DNA of 48,905 nt, taken from Burkholderiales bacterium (GTDB lineage: Bacteria; Pseudomonadota; Gammaproteobacteria; Burkholderiales; SG8-41). The position numbers and the translations under genes are program-made. The stretch spans positions 1-48,905 of the forward strand of contig JALHRQ010000022.1 of assembly GCA_022841375.1 (NCBI GenBank), read 5' to 3'. The notes below the pieces were generated by a model. That model ran no database searches, was not told where the DNA came from, and saw only the letters and a list, made by a program, of their open reading frames with translations. Below, piece after piece: positions 33,781 through 42,307 of the stretch (the first letter of the stretch is position 1; each line of letters begins with the position of its first letter).

Positions 33781-36591
33781 TTAAACCTTGGCCAGTTTCG
33801 CAAGCACCTGCCCGCCGCCATAACTGGATCGCGGCATCAGTTCGCCGCCTTTCATCACCTTGACCGCGCAATATTTGAACTCCGGAATCTTGCCGAAGGG
33901 ATCCAGCGCCGCGTTGGTCAGCAGATTGGCGGCGGCCTCGTAGAACGCAAACGGAATGAACACTGCACCGCGCGGCGTGCCGTCGTCAGCGCGCGCGTGC
34001 AGAGAAATAATGCCGCGCCGTGATTCGACGGTGATGACGTCGCCGCCCTTTGCACCCAGCGCATCGAGGTCGAGCGGATGAAGCGACACCGTCGGTTCCG
34101 GTTCGATCGCATCGAGCACCCCGGCCCGGCGGGTCATCGAGCCGGTATGCCAGTGTTCAAGTTGCCGTCCGGTGATCAACACAAACGGGAATTCACCGTC
34201 AGGGCGTTCATTCGCCGGGATGATGTCCGCCGGCACAAATTTGGCGCGCCCCGTCGGCGTTGGAAATTTATCAATAAAAACAGTAGCTTGTCCGGGGTCA
34301 CCCTCTTTGAGGCAGGGATAGGTGACGCTGCTCTCGGCTTCCAGCCGTTCCCAGGTAATGCCGGCGATTGAATTCATCGCCAGGCGCATCTCGTTGAACA
34401 CATCCTTCGGACCGCTGTAGTTCCAGTCGAGATCAAGCCGGCGCGCCAGCTCCTGGATGATCCACAAATCCGGCTTGGCTTCACCCGGCGCATCAACTGC
34501 CTTTCGCCCGAGCTGCACCATGCGGTCGGTGTTGGTGACGGTGCCGTCTTTTTCCGGCCACACGGTGGCGGGCAGGATCACGTCGGCGTGATAACAGGTT
34601 TCGGTGAGGAAAATTTCCTGCACCACCAGCCAGTCGAGTTTGGCCAGCGCTTCGCGCGCGTGATTGGCATCCGGATCGGACATTGCCGGGTTTTCACCCA
34701 TCACATACATGCCGCGGATGTCGCCATCGAGAATCGCATGCACGATTTCGACGACGGTCAGGCCCGGCTTCGGATCCAGCTTGGTGTTCCACAGTTTTTC
34801 GAAACGTGCCAACGCCTGCGGATTGTCAACGCGCTGATAGTCCGGAAACAGCATCGGGATCAAACCCGAATCGGATGCACCCTGCACGTTGTTCTGGCCG
34901 CGCAAGGGATGCAGGCCCGAACCCGGTTTGCCGATCTGACCGGTCATCAGGCAAAGCGCGATCAGGCAACGCGCGTTGTCGGTGCCGTGCACGTGCTGGG
35001 AAATGCCCATGCCCCACAGAATCATCGAGGCCCTGGAAGTCGCATAAAGCCGCGCCACTTCCTTGATGGTTTCCGCCGGGATGCCGCACAACGGCGCCAT
35101 CGCCTCGGGGCTGTAACCTTCTACGTTGTTCTTCAGGTCTTCGTAACCGATGGTGCGCGAGCGGATGAAATCCTCGTCAACCAGTCCTTCATGGACAATG
35201 ACATGCATGATCGCGTTGAGTAGCGCGACGTCGGTATCGGGCTTGAACTGCAGCATGTGAGTGGCGTGCCGCGCCAGCTCGTTGCGCCGCGGATCGGCAT
35301 AAATCAGCTTGGCGCCGTTTTTGACCGCGTTCTTGATCCAGGTCGCCGCCACCGGATGATTGGACAGCGGGTTCGCGCCGATCAGGAAAATCACTTCCGC
35401 ATGCGCCACATCGTTGACCTGGTTCGACACCGCGCCGGAACTCACCGCTTCCATCAGTGCGGCGACGCTCGAGGCATGGCACAGCCGCGTGCAATGGTCG
35501 ACATTGTTGGAGCCGAAGCCGGTGCGTACCAGCTTCTGGAACAGATAGGCTTCTTCGTTGCTGCCCTTGGCCGAACCGAATCCGGCCAGCGCCTTGTTGC
35601 CGTACTGGTCACGAATGCCTTTGAGCTTGCCGGCGGCCAGATCCAGCGCCTCTTCCCAGGTCGCTTCGCGGAAATATTCCAGAGGCTTCGCCGGATCCAT
35701 CGTGAAGTCGGCGTGTTTAGGTACGCCCGGCTTGCGAATCAGCGGCTTGGTCAGACGCTGGGGATGGTGCGCATAGTCAAAGCCATAGCGGCCCTTGACG
35801 CACAGCCGGCCATGATTCGACGGACCGTCGCGGCCATCCACCGACAGGATTTTGTTGTCCTTGATGTTGTAAGTCAGCTGGCAGCCGACGCCGCAGTACG
35901 GACATACCGAATGAACCTGCTTGTCCGGCTTGACCAGTCCCGCCTCGCGCGCCGGCATCAGTGCGCCGGTCGGGCAGGCCTGCACGCATTCGCCGCAGGC
36001 GACACAGGTGGACTCACCCATTGGATCATCAAGATCGAAAACGATCCTGGAGTGATCACCGCGGAAGGCATAACCGATGACATCGTTGACCTGTTCTTCG
36101 CGGCAGGCGCGCACGCAGCGTGTGCACTGGATGCAGGAATCAAGATTGACCGCTATGCCGTGGTGCGACAGGTCGGCCTGCGGCTGCTGCCGTTTCGCAA
36201 AACGCGGCTTGCCGACCTGCAGTTTGCCCGCCCAATGGTCGAGCTCGGAATTATTGGTATGGCGCTTTTCAGGCATGTCGGAGAGCAGCAGTTCCATCAC
36301 CATTTTCTGCGACGCCACGGCGCGCGTGCTGTTGGTGGTGACTTCCATGCCCGGCGACGGATTGCGGCAGCACGATGCCGCCAAGACGCGCTCACCCTTG
36401 ACCTCGACCACGCAGGCGCGGCAGTTGCCGTCGGGACGCAGACCTTCCTTGTAGCAAAGGTGCGGAATCTCGACGCCGTGGCGTTTCGCGGTCTGGATGA
36501 TGGTTTCCGACGCGTAGCCGACGACTTCCTTGCCGTTCAGTTTGAACTCGACCGGCATTGCCGCGAGTTCGTCTTTGCTCATTGCAGTCAT
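33781..36591 (-). CDS. fdsA: NAD-dependent formate dehydrogenase, molybdopterin alpha subunit
   Basis: The 936-residue protein has, in order, a [2Fe-2S] ferredoxin domain (about 10-95, with CYKEGLRPDGNCRAC) and a NuoG-type His/Cys segment. A two-[4Fe-4S] ferredoxin domain follows (CIQCTRCVRAC, then CVACGECVQACPTGAL). The catalytic bis-MGD domain begins CPYCGVGCQLTYN. The active-site residue is Cys in DHCTRLCHASS, followed by His, as in Mo/W enzymes without selenocysteine. It oxidises formate to CO2 and passes electrons to the partner flavoprotein and NAD+. The twin-arginine signal is absent, so it is cytosolic. It lies 43 bp after the partner gene. Mo versus W cannot be told. Confidence 0.95.
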   Translation of the reverse strand: MTAMSKDELAAMPVEFKLNGKEVVGYASETIIQTAKRHGVEIPHLCYKEGLRPDGNCRACVVEVKGERVLAASCCRNPSPGMEVTTNSTRAVASQKMVMELLLSDMPEKRHTNNSELDHWAGKLQVGKPRFAKRQQPQADLSHHGIAVNLDSCIQCTRCVRACREEQVNDVIGYAFRGDHSRIVFDLDDPMGESTCVACGECVQACPTGALMPAREAGLVKPDKQVHSVCPYCGVGCQLTYNIKDNKILSVDGRDGPSNHGRLCVKGRYGFDYAHHPQRLTKPLIRKPGVPKHADFTMDPAKPLEYFREATWEEALDLAAGKLKGIRDQYGNKALAGFGSAKGSNEEAYLFQKLVRTGFGSNNVDHCTRLCHASSVAALMEAVSSGAVSNQVNDVAHAEVIFLIGANPLSNHPVAATWIKNAVKNGAKLIYADPRRNELARHATHMLQFKPDTDVALLNAIMHVIVHEGLVDEDFIRSRTIGYEDLKNNVEGYSPEAMAPLCGIPAETIKEVARLYATSRASMILWGMGISQHVHGTDNARCLIALCLMTGQIGKPGSGLHPLRGQNNVQGASDSGLIPMLFPDYQRVDNPQALARFEKLWNTKLDPKPGLTVVEIVHAILDGDIRGMYVMGENPAMSDPDANHAREALAKLDWLVVQEIFLTETCYHADVILPATVWPEKDGTVTNTDRMVQLGRKAVDAPGEAKPDLWIIQELARRLDLDWNYSGPKDVFNEMRLAMNSIAGITWERLEAESSVTYPCLKEGDPGQATVFIDKFPTPTGRAKFVPADIIPANERPDGEFPFVLITGRQLEHWHTGSMTRRAGVLDAIEPEPTVSLHPLDLDALGAKGGDVITVESRRGIISLHARADDGTPRGAVFIPFAFYEAAANLLTNAALDPFGKIPEFKYCAVKVMKGGELMPRSSYGGGQVLAKLAKV

Positions 36592-36634
36592 GGCTTCAAC
36601 TCCGGTATGACGCCGCGCAGTCGCGCCGGCATCC

Positions 36635-38332
36635 CTACTCGACTTCCTTGGGGAAATACTTGATCACGGTGCGGATCGGGTTCGGCGCCGCCTGGCCCAG
36701 ACCGCAGATCGACGCATCAGCCATCGCGCCCGACAGTTCTTCGAGCAGACCGCGGTTCCATTGCGGTGCACCCATCAACTGCAACGCCTTCGCCGTGCCA
36801 ACGCGGCAGGGCGTGCACTGACCGCAGGATTCTTCAGAGAAGAACTTCATCACGTTGCGCGCTGCGCTGCGGGCCTTGTCCTGGTCTGAAAAAATGATCA
36901 CCGCCGCCGAACCGATGAAACAGCCGTATTGATTCAGCGTGTCAAAATCCAGCGGAATGTCACCCATCGACGCCGGCAGGATGCCGCCCGAGGCGCCACC
37001 CGGCAGATAGCCGTAGAACTGGTGCCCCGGCAGCATGCCGCCGCAATATTCAGCGATCAGTTCTTTCACTGTGATGCCCGCCGGCGCGAGATGCACACCG
37101 GGCTTGTTCACGCGGCCTGACACCGAAAACGAGCGCAGGCCCTTGCGCCCGTTGCGGCCATGGCCGGCAAACCAGTCAGCGCCCTTTTCGAGGATATCGC
37201 GCACCCAGTACAGGGTTTCCATGTTGTGCTCGAGCGTCGGGTAACCGAACAGCCCCACCTGAGCCACATACGGCGGACGCAGCCGCGGCATGCCGCGTTT
37301 GCCTTCTATCGATTCGATCATTGCCGACTCTTCGCCGCAGATATAGGCACCTGCACCGCGGCGCAGGAATATCGGCGGCAGCGGGCACGGCGGATTGGCC
37401 TGCAACGCCTTGATTTCTTTTTCAAGTATCGCCCGCACGCCGGCGTATTCGTCGCGCAGGTAAATATAAACCTCGGATATCTGCACCGTCCACGCGGCGA
37501 TGATCACGCCTTCGAGGAAACGATGCGGATCGCGCTCGAGATAGTACCGGTCCTTGAACGTGCCGGGCTCACCCTCGTCGATATTGACCGCCATCAACCG
37601 CGGCCCTTTTTCGCCGCGCACGATGCGCCATTTGCGACCCGACGGGAAACCCGCGCCGCCCAGGCCACGCAGCCCCGAGTTCTCCATGGTCTTGATCAGC
37701 GATTCGGCGTCACGTTTACCTGAAAGACACTCGATGACGATGTCGTAACCACCCTGCTTGCGGTATTCGGCGTAAGACACATATTTGCCGACCGCACATT
37801 TGTCCCTGTTGCCGGCGACCAGTGCTTTGACTTTATCAACGGTCGCCTGCGCCACCGGATTCTGTCCGACCACCGCCACCGGGGCCTGTTCGCAGCGGCC
37901 GACGCAGGGCGCGGGGATTACACGCACCTTGTCGCCCAGCGATTGTTTGAGACCTTTGATCAGTTCATTGGAACCGGACAGTTCGCAGGACAGCGAATCG
38001 CAGACCCGCACGGTCAACGCCGGCGGCGCCTTGTCGCCTTCCTTGACCACGTCGAAGTGGTGATAGAAGGTCGCCACTTCATAGACTTCCGTCATCGCCA
38101 GTTTCATTTCACGCGCCAGCGCCACCACATGCGCAGCGGGAATATGGCCGTAACGGTCCTGGATCAGATGCAGATTTTCAATCAGCAGATCGCGACGGCG
38201 CGGGTCAACCCCGGTTTTGCGCTGCGCCTCATCCAGCAAGGCTTGGACTTCGGCGAGCGCGCCCGTATCCAGCGCGCGCCCCCTGAGGGCGCCCCGCACA
38301 CGTTTACCGCGTTTCACGATGCCACCTTCCAA
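36635..38332 (-). CDS. fdsB: Formate dehydrogenase beta subunit, fused NuoE/NuoF (FdsG-FdsB) type
   Basis: Of 565 residues, about 20-170 form a NuoE-like thioredoxin-fold [2Fe-2S] domain (CDSLSCELSG and CVGRCEQAP). Residues about 190-565 form a NuoF-like flavoprotein with the NADH/FMN loop GLRGLGGAGFPSGRKW, GAGAYICGEESAMI and the [4Fe-4S] site ESCGQCTPCRVG. Fds systems often encode these as two genes; here they are fused, as in two-subunit FDH1-type enzymes. It takes electrons from the alpha subunit and reduces NAD+. The start is TTG at 38332, seven bases after GAGGAGG; a GTG five codons later is the alternative. Confidence 0.93.
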   Translation of the reverse strand: MEGGIVKRGKRVRGALRGRALDTGALAEVQALLDEAQRKTGVDPRRRDLLIENLHLIQDRYGHIPAAHVVALAREMKLAMTEVYEVATFYHHFDVVKEGDKAPPALTVRVCDSLSCELSGSNELIKGLKQSLGDKVRVIPAPCVGRCEQAPVAVVGQNPVAQATVDKVKALVAGNRDKCAVGKYVSYAEYRKQGGYDIVIECLSGKRDAESLIKTMENSGLRGLGGAGFPSGRKWRIVRGEKGPRLMAVNIDEGEPGTFKDRYYLERDPHRFLEGVIIAAWTVQISEVYIYLRDEYAGVRAILEKEIKALQANPPCPLPPIFLRRGAGAYICGEESAMIESIEGKRGMPRLRPPYVAQVGLFGYPTLEHNMETLYWVRDILEKGADWFAGHGRNGRKGLRSFSVSGRVNKPGVHLAPAGITVKELIAEYCGGMLPGHQFYGYLPGGASGGILPASMGDIPLDFDTLNQYGCFIGSAAVIIFSDQDKARSAARNVMKFFSEESCGQCTPCRVGTAKALQLMGAPQWNRGLLEELSGAMADASICGLGQAAPNPIRTVIKYFPKEVE

Positions 38333-38413
38333 AATTGCGCCTCCTCAAGCCATCACTGCAACCGCTCCCCATTCATGAGGAGCGGGACTTCCCTTGGATT
38401 ACTTCCTCGTTAC

Positions 38414-39298
38414 TTACTTCAGTACCGATTTAAGCAGCTTGCCCATCTCCGCCGGATTTTTTGTCGTGCGAATGCCGCACTCTTCCATCACCGACAGCTT
38501 TTCTTCCGCCGTGCCTTTGCCGCCCGAGATGATCGCGCCGGCATGACCCATGCGTTTTCCGGGTGGCGCGGTAACGCCGGCGATAAAGCCGACCACCGGT
38601 TTTTTCATGTTGTCCTTGATCCAGCGCGCGCATTCCTCTTCATTGGAACCGCCGATTTCGCCGACCATGATCACCGCCTCGGTCTGCGGATCATCGTTGA
38701 ACATTTTCATGACATCGATGTGCTTCAGGCCGTTGACGGGATCGCCGCCGATACCGACACACGATGACTGGCCGAGCCCGATTTCCATCAACTGCCCGAC
38801 CGCCTCATAGGTCAGAGTGCCGGAGCGCGACACCACGCCAATCGGTCCCTTCTTGTGGATGTGTCCCGGCATGATGCCGATCTTGATTTCATCCGGCGTG
38901 ATTACGCCCGGGCAGTTCGGCCCGATCAGCAGGGTTCTGCTGTTGTTCTGCTGCATCTTGTATTTCAGGCGCACCATGTCGCGCACCGGAATGCCTTCGG
39001 TGATGCAGATCACCAGATCAAGATCGGCGTCCACCGCTTCTTCGATCGCTGCGGCAGCATAGGGGGGCGGCACGTAAATCACCGAAACATTGGCGCCGGT
39101 CGCATCCTTGGCTTCGCGCACCGAGTTGAAAATGGGGATGCCTTCGTAATTCTGGCCACCCTTTTTCGGCGTCACGCCGGCGACGTAGCAGTTCTTGCCG
39201 TTGGCGTATTCCTTGCCGGTCTTGGTGTGAAACATGCCGGTCTTGCCGGTGATGCCCTGGGTCATCACCCGGGTGTCTTTGTTGATCAGAATCGACAT
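38414..39298 (-). CDS. sucD: Succinyl-CoA synthetase alpha subunit
   Basis: The 294-residue protein is of normal length. It has a CoA-binding Rossmann domain ([13 protein letters not shown] near 15-28; [15 protein letters not shown]) and the phosphohistidine loop [17 protein letters not shown] near 250. It overlaps the sucC stop codon in TGATG, implying coupled translation. It forms the heterodimer or heterotetramer with SucC. Here it may also supply succinyl-CoA for the first activation of oxalate. A 7-bp hairpin without T tail lies between it and the formate dehydrogenase genes. Confidence 0.96.
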   Translation of the reverse strand: MSILINKDTRVMTQGITGKTGMFHTKTGKEYANGKNCYVAGVTPKKGGQNYEGIPIFNSVREAKDATGANVSVIYVPPPYAAAAIEEAVDADLDLVICITEGIPVRDMVRLKYKMQQNNSRTLLIGPNCPGVITPDEIKIGIMPGHIHKKGPIGVVSRSGTLTYEAVGQLMEIGLGQSSCVGIGGDPVNGLKHIDVMKMFNDDPQTEAVIMVGEIGGSNEEECARWIKDNMKKPVVGFIAGVTAPPGKRMGHAGAIISGGKGTAEEKLSVMEECGIRTTKNPAEMGKLLKSVLK

Positions 39299-40467
39299 CA
39301 GTTTTTCCCCTTCGCCGCAGCAACCACTTTTTGCGCGGCATCAGCCATGTTGTTCCCGGAAATGATCGGCAACCCCGAGTCTGCGAGGATCTTTTTGCCG
39401 AGTTCGACGTTGGTGCCTTCGAGGCGCACCACCAGCGGCACGCTCAGGCTGACCTGACGCGCCGCGGCAACCACGCCCTGCGCGATCACGTCGCATTTCA
39501 TGATGCCGCCGAAAATGTTGACCAGGATGGCCTTCAGCTGCGGGTTGCGCAGCATGATCTTGAACGCTTCGGTGACCTTCTCCGCCGTGGCGCTGCCGCC
39601 GACGTCGAGGAAGTTGGCGGGACTGCCGCCGTAGAGCTTGATGATGTCCATCGACGCCATCGCCAGCCCGGCGCCGTTGACCAGGCAGCCGATGTTGCCG
39701 TCGAGTTGAATGTAATTGAGGTCGTGTTTCGACGCTTCGACTTCCGCGGGATCTTCTTCGTCGAGATCGCGCAGCGCCACCAGTTCCGGATGACGGAACA
39801 TAGCGTTGTTGTCGAAGTCGATTTTGGCGTCGAGGGCGATGACCTTGCCGTCGCCGGTGAGGATCAAGGGATTGATTTCAGCCAGCGAAGCATCGGTCTC
39901 GTCGAACGCCTTGTACAACGACTGCAGCATGGCACGCGCCTGTGGCACTGCTGCATCGGGCACGCCGATCTTGCGCGCCACGTTATCGGCGTCGGCGTCG
40001 GCCAGCCCTTTGACCGGATCAATGACGACCTTGTGGATTTTTTCAGGGGTATGTGCGGCGACTTCTTCGATGTCCATGCCGCCTTCACTGGAGGCCATCA
40101 ACACTGCGCGCTGGGTGCCGCGGTCGATCACCAGGCCGATATACAACTCCTTTTTGATGTCGGCGCCTTCCTCAATCAGCAGCCGGCGCACTTTCTGACC
40201 TTCGGGGCCGGTCTGATGGGTCTTCAATTGCATGCCGAGGATCGCAGACGCGTAGGTTTTGACGTCGGCCGGCGACTTCGCCACCTTGACGCCGCCGCCC
40301 TTGCCGCGGCCGCCGGCGTGAATCTGCGCCTTGACGACCCACACGCTGCCACCCAGTTTGGCAGCGGCGCCGACGGCTTCATCAACCGTAAAACACGGGA
40401 TGCCGCGCGGCGTGACAACGCCATATTTGCGCAGGAGTTCTTTTGCCTGATATTCGTGAATTTTCAT
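39298..40467 (-). CDS. sucC: Succinyl-CoA synthetase beta subunit
   Basis: The 389-residue ATP-grasp protein starts [17 protein letters not shown] and includes [20 protein letters not shown] and [18 protein letters not shown], plus the C-terminal [17 protein letters not shown] motif. All are typical of SucC, including the nucleotide-binding and SucD contact regions. It makes succinyl-CoA from succinate, CoA and ATP or GTP, reversibly. A TTGAC-CGCA-GTCAA dyad lies 92 bp upstream. It is the first of up to five same-strand genes (sucC, sucD, fdsB, fdsA, fhs). Confidence 0.96.
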   Translation of the reverse strand: MKIHEYQAKELLRKYGVVTPRGIPCFTVDEAVGAAAKLGGSVWVVKAQIHAGGRGKGGGVKVAKSPADVKTYASAILGMQLKTHQTGPEGQKVRRLLIEEGADIKKELYIGLVIDRGTQRAVLMASSEGGMDIEEVAAHTPEKIHKVVIDPVKGLADADADNVARKIGVPDAAVPQARAMLQSLYKAFDETDASLAEINPLILTGDGKVIALDAKIDFDNNAMFRHPELVALRDLDEEDPAEVEASKHDLNYIQLDGNIGCLVNGAGLAMASMDIIKLYGGSPANFLDVGGSATAEKVTEAFKIMLRNPQLKAILVNIFGGIMKCDVIAQGVVAAARQVSLSVPLVVRLEGTNVELGKKILADSGLPIISGNNMADAAQKVVAAAKGKN

Positions 40468-40558
40468 ATTTCATTCCGCGTGATTAGCGCTGTTGGATGG
40501 AAGGCGTCACCCGGCCCCGCAGGGACGCCAATCTATTACAGCGCACTCCGCAGCAGCC

Positions 40559-40572
40559 TTGACCGCAGTCAA
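40559..40572. promoter_or_regulatory. Crp/Fnr-type operator upstream of sucC
   Basis: TTGAC-CGCA-GTCAA, a perfect dyad, shares TTGACCGCA with the tctC site. Its placement connects sucCD, and perhaps the downstream formate genes, to the oxalate regulator. Confidence 0.72.
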
Positions 40573-40905
40573 TAAACTCACGATTGGATAACACGCGAGT
40601 CCGGCGCATGACGCGCATTGGACGAGTCAGGAATGACGCCGCGCTGATGATGCTGGAGCAACGACGAATGTTCCGGGTACAGGAGCTGCATGAATTTGCT
40701 GCACCGCAAGTATATCAAACACCCACCCCCGCTTCTTCTCCAAGATCAAGCCTGCCGGCCCGACACTGCGATGAGTCATGCACAACTGCGGGACCCCGGA
40801 TTTTGAGTCTGGGTGCGACACAGTCCCAAGCTGACTTCGATTGATCGAAGTTAGTGCACGCTATCAAGAGCCTTGTTTGTATGCTGCGCTGCAGTAGGAA
40901 TTTGC
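40573..40905. other. Gap without a recognised gene
   Basis: About 330 bp lie between the sucC operator and the small RNA terminator. Open frames on both strands lack start signals and coding character. No repeats or strong hairpins were seen. Confidence 0.4.
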
Positions 40906-40937
40906 CAAAAAAAAGCGCAACCCCGGAGGGTTGCGCT
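40906..40937 (-). terminator. Strong intrinsic terminator of a small transcript
   Basis: The minus strand has AGCGCAACCC-TCCG-GGGTTGCGCT, a 10-bp stem with a UNCG-type tetraloop, and then eight T. No protein gene precedes it on this strand, which is the main reason to propose a small RNA here. Confidence 0.9.
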
Positions 40938-41003
40938 GAAGTTCCACCAAAGGAGGAGGTTTTGGAGGATATATGCCGATACCTGTAGAAGGCACCCAGC
41001 ACA
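40907..41003 (-). ncRNA. Candidate small RNA with a CCUCC-containing loop
   Basis: This is a predicted transcript of about 97 nt. Upstream are TTGACA at 41037-41032 and CAAAAT at 41015-41010 with a 16-bp spacer. The body has a hairpin, UCCUCCAAA pairing with UUUGGUGGA with one U-U mismatch, that presents the loop ACCUCCUCC, complementary to Shine-Dalgarno sequences. The strong terminator follows directly. No open frame of note is in the transcript. C-rich anti-ribosome-site loops are found in several proteobacterial regulatory RNAs; targets here are unknown. The small size and lack of comparison limit certainty. Confidence 0.5.
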
Positions 41004-41009
41004 GTTACT

Positions 41010-41037
41010 ATTTTGCCATGCAGCACACCGCTGTCAA
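41010..41037 (-). promoter_or_regulatory. Probable sigma-70 promoter of the small RNA
   Basis: A consensus -35 TTGACA (41037-41032), a 16-bp spacer and CAAAAT (4 of 6 matches, 41015-41010) place the transcription start near 41003. Confidence 0.5.
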
Positions 41038-41119
41038 GCCATTTATGCTGCTCCGCAATATACATTTTGTTTTCGAATTGATGAGAAAAACTATACCGAA
41101 GTTTAAGGTGGGATTTTAG

Positions 41120-41135
41120 CGTGATCTGGTTCACG
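41120..41135. promoter_or_regulatory. CRP-like site upstream of the CapA-like gene
   Basis: CGTGATCTGGTTCACG has GTGA and TCAC halves with the 6-base spacing of CRP sites and symmetric outer bases. It lies 120 bp before the gene at 41255. Confidence 0.45.
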
Positions 41136-41254
41136 TTCCGTTCCACCAAATGGGTCTCCCCGTCGGCCAGCGGCAAATCCGTGGTAAAGAATGCGCTGCT
41201 CTAAAAGCCTCGCATCGCGAATGATGCCGTCGCCCCTCACCACCCGGAGAACCC

Positions 41255-42301
41255 ATGGCTTGCAAACAGTTGCTGTTCACCGGCGACATCAACCTGATGA
41301 ATGTCGTCGACCCCGCCCTGCCCTTTAACCGCGTCATCGATACACTGCGCGGGGCCGACATGCTGTTTGGCAACCTGGAGTGCTGTTTCTACCAGCCTGC
41401 GGCTTCGGTTTCGGTCAGCGATGAGGGGTTTTTTGCGGCACCGGATGCAGGGCGCGCGCTGCAGCAGGCCGGTTTCCGCGCGGTGGGCAATGCCAACAAC
41501 GTAAACTACGGTGCCGAAGCGATCTGCTCCTCGCTGACCCAACTCGAAAAACTCGGCATTCCGTACACCGGTGCCGGCCGCAATCGCGCGCAGGCGCGCG
41601 CACCGGTGATCATTGAACATGAAGGTGTGCGTTACGGCTTCCTGCAACGCACATCCGTGTATTGGCCGACCAATCATGAGGCCGGTGAACACAGCCCCGG
41701 CGTTGCCGCATTGCGCGGCCATACCGCGTACCAGTTGCCGATCTACAAAACGCGCCAGGAAATGCCGCCGGCCAACCGGCCCGGCGTTCCGCCGCTGATC
41801 GTCACCTGGGCCGACCCGAAATACCTTGCCGAATACATCGCCGAAATCACCGAACTGCGCAAAAAAGTGGATGTGCTCGTGGCCTCACAACACTGGGGCC
41901 TGCACGAAGAAGTGCTGGAATACATGCCCGAAATTGCGCACGCCGTGATTGATGCCGGCGCCGACATTGTCATCGGCCACGGCCCCCACTACTCGCTGCC
42001 GGTCGAAATTTACAAGGGCAAACCGGTGTTCTACGGCCTCGGCAGCTTCTCCTTCCACACGGGGCATGGGGGCCGCCAGCACGGCAACTGGCTGGGCATG
42101 CTGGCGCGGGTCACCATGGACGGCAAGGCCGTTACCGAGGCGTCGTTTGAATTCGTCCGCCACAACGACAAAAACGAAACCGTGATCTGCGACCTCGGCA
42201 AGGAACAGGAAGGCCTGGAAGCTCTGCGCAAGCGCAGCAGCGCCTTCAACTCCCGCCTTGATGTCTCGGGCAACGCGGTGGTGTTCCGCGCCGAGGGCTA
42301 A
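41255..42301 (+). CDS. CapA-family protein (metallophosphatase-like fold)
   Basis: The 348-residue protein has the PGA_cap domain signatures: TGDINLM near 9-15, NLECCF near 46, a Gly-rich AVGNANNVNYG, then SQHWGLHEE and DAGADIVIGHGPHY, and FYGLGSFSF. These form the two-metal site of the calcineurin-like fold. No signal peptide or membrane helix is present, unlike CapA of poly-gamma-glutamate capsule systems, so it is probably a cytosolic relative of unknown substrate. It stands alone, with GGAGA before the ATG, and meets the next gene tail to tail with a 6-bp gap. Confidence 0.85.
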   Translation: MACKQLLFTGDINLMNVVDPALPFNRVIDTLRGADMLFGNLECCFYQPAASVSVSDEGFFAAPDAGRALQQAGFRAVGNANNVNYGAEAICSSLTQLEKLGIPYTGAGRNRAQARAPVIIEHEGVRYGFLQRTSVYWPTNHEAGEHSPGVAALRGHTAYQLPIYKTRQEMPPANRPGVPPLIVTWADPKYLAEYIAEITELRKKVDVLVASQHWGLHEEVLEYMPEIAHAVIDAGADIVIGHGPHYSLPVEIYKGKPVFYGLGSFSFHTGHGGRQHGNWLGMLARVTMDGKAVTEASFEFVRHNDKNETVICDLGKEQEGLEALRKRSSAFNSRLDVSGNAVVFRAEG

Positions 42302-42307
42302 ACCCGA

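Noticed and set aside
38362-38385. CCGCTCC/GGAGCGG hairpin between sucD and the formate dehydrogenase genes as a terminator
   Set aside because: The stem has only 7 bp, the loop is 10 bases and no T tail follows. Read-through within a same-strand gene group is as likely.
40715-41176. Minus-strand 153-codon frame across the small RNA region
   Set aside because: It runs through a strong intrinsic terminator and a promoter and has no protein-like features.
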